Part shown: in pieces, positions 13,504-17,634 of the stretch
How the letters are laid out: the number at the start of each line of letters is the position of its first letter
Position numbering within the stretch: position 1 is the first letter of the stretch
NCBI GenBank assembly: GCA_964542425.1
Contig: CAZIUB010000020.1
Span: 1 to 17,634, forward strand
DNA length: 17,634 nt
Direction: 5' to 3'
Source: Dongia_A sp964542425
Lineage (GTDB): Bacteria; Pseudomonadota; Alphaproteobacteria; Dongiales; Dongiaceae
Notes under the pieces: generated by a model
The model's database searches: none
What the model was told of the DNA's origin: nothing
Seen by the model: the letters and a program-made list of their open reading frames with translations, nothing else
Translations under genes and position numbers: made by a program

Positions 13504-13749
13504 TCAGTGTTTCCGGGCCTGAACCAGATGCGCGATGATCGTCGTCTCGCCCAGGGCCTTGCATGCTTCGATGCGATGCCGGCCGCCGATCAGGACATAG
13601 CGATCCTTATCCGGGCGCACCAGGATCGGCTCTTGCTGGCCAAGCTCGGCGATGCTGAGCGCCAGCTCCTCGACCTTCGCGGCATCGATGGGTGTACGCA
13701 AGGCGACCGGCAGATAAATGTCGGCGATCTTGATCTTGACGGGTTTCAT
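13504..13749 (-). CDS. Free-standing ParB/sulfiredoxin-fold domain protein
   Basis: This 81-residue protein consists of little more than a ParB N-terminal-like domain. The IADIYLPVALR opening, a helix with AAKVEELALSIAELGQQEPILVR (about 23-45), and GGRHRIEACKALG (55-67) correspond to ParB boxes I and II. There is no helix-turn-helix or dimerisation domain, so it is not a partition protein. The sulfiredoxin active-site cysteine position (GGCHR) is Arg here, so sulfiredoxin activity is not expected. The ParB fold can bind nucleotide (CTP in ParB), but activity of this short version is unknown. It is 58 bp downstream of the PadR-like gene on the same strand and may be co-transcribed with it. It is convergent with the SDR gene. 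Confidence 0.72.
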   Translation of the reverse strand: MKPVKIKIADIYLPVALRTPIDAAKVEELALSIAELGQQEPILVRPDKDRYVLIGGRHRIEACKALGETTIIAHLVQARKH

Positions 13750-13807
13750 CTCGAATTAATCGCATATTGCAAATAGTGCCCCGATGGGTGGCCGGCGCAA
13801 TTTCCGT

Positions 13808-14347
13808 TCACAGCGCGCCCAGCATCCGCCGGAACCAGTCGCGTCGGCTTTGGGCCTCGGCGATCTCGTGATCCAGCCATTCGACCAGCAAGCCGCCGGA
13901 CCCGGCATGATGCCGGCGCAAATCGTTCAATCGGATCAGTTCCTTGTCGCAGACCTCGTCCAGCATTTCCAGTTGTTCGATCCTCAATTCGCGGTCCAGG
14001 AGATCCAGGAAATACATCTTCAAGGCGACGATGAGCTTGTTCATTTCGCCCATGGGGCCGCGCAAATTGGCAATCATCAGGCGCTGCAGTTCGCGTCGCC
14101 CCGCATCGGTCAGGTGAATGATTTGCAAGTCCTGGGCGAGGGGCGGATCGGCGGCCTCGATCAGCCCTTCGATCCTGAGCAGCGACAGCGATGGACCGAG
14201 GAGATCCAAGGACGGCCCGGCCACGCGGGCGGTGAAGTGGCGCACGTCGCCAGCGAGGTCGGCGTAGCTCCTTTCGCCCTTGGCCAGCAGGCCGAGGGCG
14301 GCGAGGCGCACCGCCTCGCTCGGGATCAGGCTGTTGTCCTTATACAT
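13808..14347 (-). CDS. PadR-like winged-helix protein, conserved hypothetical
   Basis: This 179-residue soluble protein has an N-terminal segment (about 8-85) that reads like a PadR winged helix: SEAVRLAALGLLAKGERSYADLA, then SLSLLRIEGLIEAADPP and LTDAGRRELQRLM as the wing and final helix. The C-terminal half (about 90-179) is strongly helical and charged (EMNKLIVALKMYFLDLLDREL...), as in PadR dimerisation or effector domains. The assignment rests on pattern only and could be a related wHTH family. No ligand is suggested. It may regulate itself and the ParB-like gene downstream, or the ABC operon whose 3' end lies 83 bp upstream on the same strand. No clear promoter or terminator is seen in 14348-14430. 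Confidence 0.6.
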   Translation of the reverse strand: MYKDNSLIPSEAVRLAALGLLAKGERSYADLAGDVRHFTARVAGPSLDLLGPSLSLLRIEGLIEAADPPLAQDLQIIHLTDAGRRELQRLMIANLRGPMGEMNKLIVALKMYFLDLLDRELRIEQLEMLDEVCDKELIRLNDLRRHHAGSGGLLVEWLDHEIAEAQSRRDWFRRMLGAL

Positions 14348-14430
14348 CCTTGTGCCTAGGGGATTCAGGCGGGAGGCGATCCTACCGGCGTCGTCGGACG
14401 ATGTCCAATCCGGCCGGGAAAGGCACTCGG

Positions 14431-15318
14431 TCAGTTCCGCAAGCCCCGCAGGCGCTCGGAACGCCGGCGCAGGAGCTCGACCGCCACCAGCATGACAACC
14501 GCGACGGAGATTAGAACGGTTGCCGCCGCCGTGATCGTCGGACTGATCATCTCACGGATGCCGCTGAACATTTGCCGCGGCAATGTACGCTGTTCCGTGC
14601 CGCCAATGAATAGCACAACGACGACTTCATCCCACGACGTTACAAAGGCAAAGAGCGCTCCGGAAATGACCCCTGGCGCGATGAGCGGCAGGATGACCCG
14701 CCGAAAGACCGTCGCCGGGGTGGCGCCGAGATTGGCCCCGGCCCGGATCAGCGATTGGTCAAAGCCGGTCAGCGTCGCGGTCACCGTGATGACGACGAAG
14801 GGCGTCGCCAGCAGCGTATGCGCCAGGATGACGCCGAGATAGGAATTGTTGAGAATGAATGTCGGCTCGTCGGTGAACAGCAATGGATTGGCATAGAAGA
14901 AATACAGCGCCGCCGCCGTGATCACCACGGGCACGATCATCGGCGTTATCAGGACCGCCATCACGGCCGCGCGCGCCGGGAAGTTCGGGCGCGACAGACC
15001 CAGCGCCGCCAGCGTGCCCAGGGATGTCGCGAGGATGGTGCTGAAAAAAGCGATGATGACGCTGTTCTTCACCGCCGAGCTCCAGCGCTCGCTGCCGAAG
15101 AATTCATCGTACCAGCGCAACGACCAGTTCTCCCGTGGAAAGGTCAGAAACGAGGTGTCGTTGAAGCTGATCGGGATGACCACGAGGATCGGCGAAATCA
15201 AGAACAGCAGCACCAGGCCGCAGAACGCGAAAAAGAACATCCGCCACGCCCGTTCCGGCGTCGAGGCATAGGGCGGCAAGCCGAGAAGTGGAAGCCCACG
15301 CGGTGAAGGATTGGGCAT
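14431..15318 (-). CDS. ABC transporter permease, PotC-type (polyamine importer family)
   Basis: This 295-residue inner-membrane subunit has six hydrophobic segments and belongs to the spermidine/putrescine (PotC) permease family. The ATPase-coupling EAA-like loop is GANLGATPATVFRRVILPLIAPGVISG (about 190-216). The N-terminal ISFNDTSFLTFPRENWSLRWYDEFF stretch after the first helix is a PotC hallmark. The ATG at 15318 gives a 5-bp gap to the upstream permease stop. A TTG three codons earlier (15327) would overlap that stop and is possible but less likely. It is the last gene of the visible operon. The true substrate could be a polyamine or another small cation or organic acid. Confidence 0.88.
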   Translation of the reverse strand: MPNPSPRGLPLLGLPPYASTPERAWRMFFFAFCGLVLLFLISPILVVIPISFNDTSFLTFPRENWSLRWYDEFFGSERWSSAVKNSVIIAFFSTILATSLGTLAALGLSRPNFPARAAVMAVLITPMIVPVVITAAALYFFYANPLLFTDEPTFILNNSYLGVILAHTLLATPFVVITVTATLTGFDQSLIRAGANLGATPATVFRRVILPLIAPGVISGALFAFVTSWDEVVVVLFIGGTEQRTLPRQMFSGIREMISPTITAAATVLISVAVVMLVAVELLRRRSERLRGLRN

Positions 15319-15323
15319 GGCGA

Positions 15324-16559
15324 TCAACCCAGCTTCATCTTGTCGACCCCGATCAGACGGTCAAAGACCCAGTAGAGAACGATCGTCATGATCAACAAGG
15401 TGGCGCCGAGCGCCGAGGCTTGGCCGAAATTGATCGTATTGTTCATGTAGAAGGCGACATAAGAGCTGACCATCTGGTCGCGCGGCCCGCCGACCAGGGC
15501 CGGCGTGATGTAGTAGCCAAGGCAAAGAATGAAGGTGAGCAGGCAGCCGGCGGCGATGCCGGGCACGGTCTGCGGGAAATAGATCCGCCAGAAGGCCAGA
15601 AACGGCCCGGCGCCAAGCGAACGGGCGGCGCGCACATGGCTGGGCGGGATGGTCTTCATCACGCTGAAAATCGGCAGCAGGGTGAAAGGAAGTTGAATAT
15701 GCGTCATGGCGAGAATCGTGCCGAACCGGGTGAAGATCATGTCGAACCGGGTATCGACCAGCAGTTCGGCGAGATCATTCAGCGGACCCTTGGTCTGCAG
15801 CAGCACGAACCAGGCGGTGGTGCGGACCAGCAGCGAGGTCCAGAACGGCAGCATCACGAAGATCATCAGAATATTCGCCCGGCGCGTGGGCTGGATCGCC
15901 AGCAAATAGGCCACCGGGTACCCCAGAATCAGCGTCAGCGCCGTCACCAGGCTGGCGATCCAGAAGGTTCGGCCATAGACGTCGATGAAGACCGCCTGAT
16001 TCGCGGGCACGCGTTCGAGTCCGGCGGCGCCCTGACGCAAATCGACCGCGGACAGCCAATAATAAGGCGTGTAGCGTTGTGACGCGCTCTGGATGATGCG
16101 CCAGAGCTTGGGGTCGCTCCACGCCGGGTCCGCCTTGAGGAACATGTCCTTGAACGGGCCGGAATCCATCGCCTTGACCTTGCGGGCGATCGCCTTGAAT
16201 TTCGACTGGGCGCCGGCGAATTCGTAATTGATGCGCTTGGCGATCTCGCCCGCCGCGCGGATCGCCTCGGCATCCTTGAGATCGGCCGCGAGGGCGGCGA
16301 AGGCCGCCTCGTCCGGAAGATCCAGCCCGTCCCAGGCCGACAGCGCCGCGCCGGTGCGATCCAGGCGGCCAAAGGTTTCCTCGTTCTTCACGCTCTTGGA
16401 GACCATGACCAGGAGCGGCGAGAGAAAGGTCACGACGACAAACAGGAAGAGGGGCAGGACCAGGCCAACGGCTCTGAGCTTGCGCGAGCGCTCGGCGCGC
16501 GCCAGCTTCACCTTGAGCGGGATGCCGTCGCTGGTCTGATCGAGGTCGGTCTCTGCCAT
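15324..16559 (-). CDS. ABC transporter permease, PotB-type with a long periplasmic insertion
   Basis: This is the 411-residue partner permease. The first helix (about 29-53, VGLVLPLFLFVVVTFLSPLL) is separated from the transmembrane core by roughly 135 mostly hydrophilic residues (about 58-190). Ordinary PotB proteins of about 285 residues have only a short loop there. The core (about 190-405) is standard: ILGYPVAYLLA, PFWTSLLVRTTAWFVLLQ, a coupling loop AARSLGAGPFLAFWRIYFPQTVPG and a final helix ending VDKMKLG. Long-loop PotB proteins are known in alphaproteobacterial importers of this group. The insertion would face the binding protein in the periplasm and may help docking. The ATG at 16559 is followed by a hydrophilic leader before the first helix. 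Confidence 0.88.
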   Translation of the reverse strand: MAETDLDQTSDGIPLKVKLARAERSRKLRAVGLVLPLFLFVVVTFLSPLLVMVSKSVKNEETFGRLDRTGAALSAWDGLDLPDEAAFAALAADLKDAEAIRAAGEIAKRINYEFAGAQSKFKAIARKVKAMDSGPFKDMFLKADPAWSDPKLWRIIQSASQRYTPYYWLSAVDLRQGAAGLERVPANQAVFIDVYGRTFWIASLVTALTLILGYPVAYLLAIQPTRRANILMIFVMLPFWTSLLVRTTAWFVLLQTKGPLNDLAELLVDTRFDMIFTRFGTILAMTHIQLPFTLLPIFSVMKTIPPSHVRAARSLGAGPFLAFWRIYFPQTVPGIAAGCLLTFILCLGYYITPALVGGPRDQMVSSYVAFYMNNTINFGQASALGATLLIMTIVLYWVFDRLIGVDKMKLG

Positions 16560-16582
16560 GGTCGTGCGACCGGACTGTCTTG

Positions 16583-16621
16583 CGGCGCCGAAAAGCGGCG
16601 CCGGGCGGAAACACCGCCCGG
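16583..16621 (-). promoter_or_regulatory. Two back-to-back hairpins between binding-protein and permease genes
   Basis: CGGCGCCG (16583-16590) pairs with CGGCGCCG (16596-16603) across a 5-nt loop. CCGGGCGG (16601-16608) pairs with CCGCCCGG (16614-16621) across another 5-nt loop. The two stems share three bases, so only one full-length form of each can exist at a time. There is no U-tract after either. Hairpins at this position are known in other binding-protein operons to stabilise the upstream mRNA and lower permease expression. That role is inferred here. Confidence 0.6.
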
Positions 16622-16651
16622 TGCCGGGTTCTAAGTCGGCGAACGCGTCGT

Positions 16652-17495
16652 CTACTGGGCCAGCCAGGCGTTGAAGCGCTTGGTCAGCTCCTCGTTGTTG
16701 TCCGCCCAGAACGCCAAGTCGGTCGGGATCGCCGTCTTCATGTTGTCCGGGAAGGTCGGCAGCGTCGGCGCGATTGCCGGGTCGACCAGAGCGATCGCGT
16801 CGACGTGGGTCGCCGCATAGTTGATATATTTCGACTGCTGCGACATGTTTTTCGGGTCGCTGGCGAACTTCACGAAGTCATAGGCAAGATCGAGATTCTC
16901 GGCGCCGGCCGGGATCACCCAGAAATCCCAGTCGAGTTCCTGGGCGTCCCAGACGATCTTGAAGTTCTTGCCTTCCTTGATCGCGTTGCCGATGCGGCCG
17001 TTCCAGGCGCTGGTCATCACCACTTCGCCATTGGCCAGAAGTTCCGGCGGCTGGGCGCCGGCCTCCCACCAGACGACGTCCTTCTTGATCGTGTCCAGCT
17101 TCTTGAAGGCCCGGTCGACGCCCTCGGGCGTGGCGAGCGCGGCATAGACCTCGGCCGCCGGGACACCGTCGGCGATCAACGCCCATTCCAGATTGCCGTA
17201 GGGCTTCTTCAGCAGGCCGCGTTTGCCCGGATATTTCCCGGTATCGAAGAGGTCGGTGAGCATGCTGGGCGGATTGTCCTTCAACACGTCGGCGTCGAAG
17301 GCGAAGATGGTCGAATAGGCGATCGTGCCGACGGCGCAATCCAACGCCGTGCCCGGCAGGAATTTCGACTTGTCGTCGATCCTGGAGTAGTCGAGCACTT
17401 CGAACAGGCCTTCGTCGCAACCCAATAGGGCATGGGCCGAATCGACGTCGATCACGTCCCAAGTGACGCTTCCGGCTTCCTTCATCGCCTTCAGC
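16652..17495 (-). pseudogene. Truncated polyamine-type ABC substrate-binding protein (5' end lost to an IS)
   Basis: The surviving frame (277 residues from an internal ATG at 17485; homology continues to about 17494) matches the middle and C-terminus of PotD-like periplasmic binding proteins: AGSVTWDVIDVDSAHALLGCDEG, YPGKRGLLKKPYGNLEWALIADG, AQPPELLANGEVVMTSAWNGRI, and a C-terminal ELTKRFNAWLAQ. Family members are typically around 350-380 residues. The signal peptide and roughly the first 80-100 residues, which form part of the first ligand lobe, are missing. IS256-like sequence begins exactly where homology stops (LKAMKEAG continuing into GAGCTATCGCC on the plus strand). Without a signal peptide the product could not reach the periplasm. 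The two permeases follow downstream and appear intact. Confidence 0.82.
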
Positions 17496-17634
17496 GAGCT
17501 ATCGCCGATTCTTGGTGACGGCCTGAAGGATCAGGCGGCGGCTTGGACTTGAGGTTCATCGGTCTTGGCGGCGACCTCGACGCCGTCGGCGAACTTTACA
17601 CCTTGGATCACTTTCGGCAACTGGTTGTGGCCCC
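17496..17634 (-). mobile_element. End of an IS256-like insertion sequence (rest lies right of the window)
   Basis: This stretch contains the 3' end of a transposase frame, then about 35 bp of non-coding DNA ending in GAGCTATCGCCGATTCTTGG (17496-17515, plus strand), which has the look of a terminal inverted repeat. The boundary is placed where binding-protein homology begins. The other terminus and the 8-9 bp target duplication expected for IS256-family elements are outside the window. The family is inferred from the transposase tail. Confidence 0.6.
17531..17632 (-). CDS. C-terminal end of a probable IS256-family (Mutator-type) transposase
   Basis: The last 33 codons are open on the minus strand and end at TGA (17533-17531). 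The peptide includes GHNQLPKVIQGVKFADGVEV followed by an Ala-rich tail. The QLPKVIxGVKFxDGxEV pattern resembles the C-termini I remember from alphaproteobacterial IS256-family transposases. The catalytic residues are outside the window. After the stop, the same frame happens to continue into the interrupted binding-protein gene, so no fusion protein is made. Confidence 0.55.
   Translation of the reverse strand, partial: GHNQLPKVIQGVKFADGVEVAAKTDEPQVQAAA

Noticed and set aside
12533..13564. 343-codon minus-strand frame opposite CDF and SDR
   Set aside because: It is opposite two genes with complete active-site motifs and has no family resemblance.
13504..13749. Sulfiredoxin
   Set aside because: The domain fold is similar, but the active-site cysteine of the GGCHR motif is Arg (GGRHR).
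15318..15327. TTG start for the PotC-type permease
   Set aside because: It would overlap the preceding stop and adds only three residues; the ATG at 15318 is simpler, though the TTG is not excluded.
1..17634. tRNA or rRNA genes
   Set aside because: No cloverleaf with a CCA-type acceptor or T-loop GGTTCGAATC-like sequence and no rRNA-like stretch was found on reading both strands.

Overview
The window looks like chromosomal DNA from a high-GC alphaproteobacterium, most likely a member of Rhodospirillales or a close relative. The evidence is the G/C-rich third codon positions, the protein families present, and the gene neighbourhood: pdxH diverging from a J-domain chaperone, then fabI and aroC. 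The placement is inferred from gene content and recalled synteny, not from a database comparison.

Layout. Positions 1-138 hold the end of an IS5-like element whose transposase starts at 16 and reads off the left edge. A long palindrome (144-200) follows. Next comes a housekeeping block: a MATE efflux transporter (310-1719, +), a TlyA-family RNA methyltransferase (1846-2589, +), an SppA-type signal peptide peptidase (2586-4355, -), an RlmD/TrmA-family rRNA m5U methyltransferase (4439-5734, +) and an orphan membrane PAS histidine kinase (5934-7718, +). Four more genes follow: aroC (7719-8804, -), fabI (8956-9795, -), a zinc-finger-less DnaJ/CbpA-like co-chaperone (10049-10963, -), and divergently pdxH (11206-11796, +). 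pdxH starts a compact run with a CDF metal exporter and a short-chain dehydrogenase. Two small minus-strand genes come next: a free-standing ParB-like domain and a PadR-like protein.

The right-hand end (14431-17495, -) is a polyamine/PotBCD-type ABC importer operon: substrate-binding protein, permease B, permease C. The substrate-binding gene has lost its signal peptide and N-terminal portion because an IS256-like element is inserted at about 17495. Only the end of that element and the last 33 codons of its transposase are in the window. Any ATPase gene is out of view, and the importer is probably inactive unless another copy complements it.

The most unusual signal is a dispersed intergenic repeat of about 145 bp in four copies: 202-345 (+), 1704-1841 (-), 8808-8955 (+) and 9884-10027 (-). 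Each copy is two hairpins in tandem. Hairpin A has arms of the type TACCCGCCGTC / GACGGCGGGTA. Hairpin B has arms GCCAACTTTCG / CGAAAGTTGGC. The copies fill the gaps between genes almost completely. They supply the start codon and first dozen codons of the MATE transporter, supply its last codons and stop, and abut the fabI stop and the aroC start. They sit as inverted pairs around the MATE gene and around fabI. I do not recognise this family by name.
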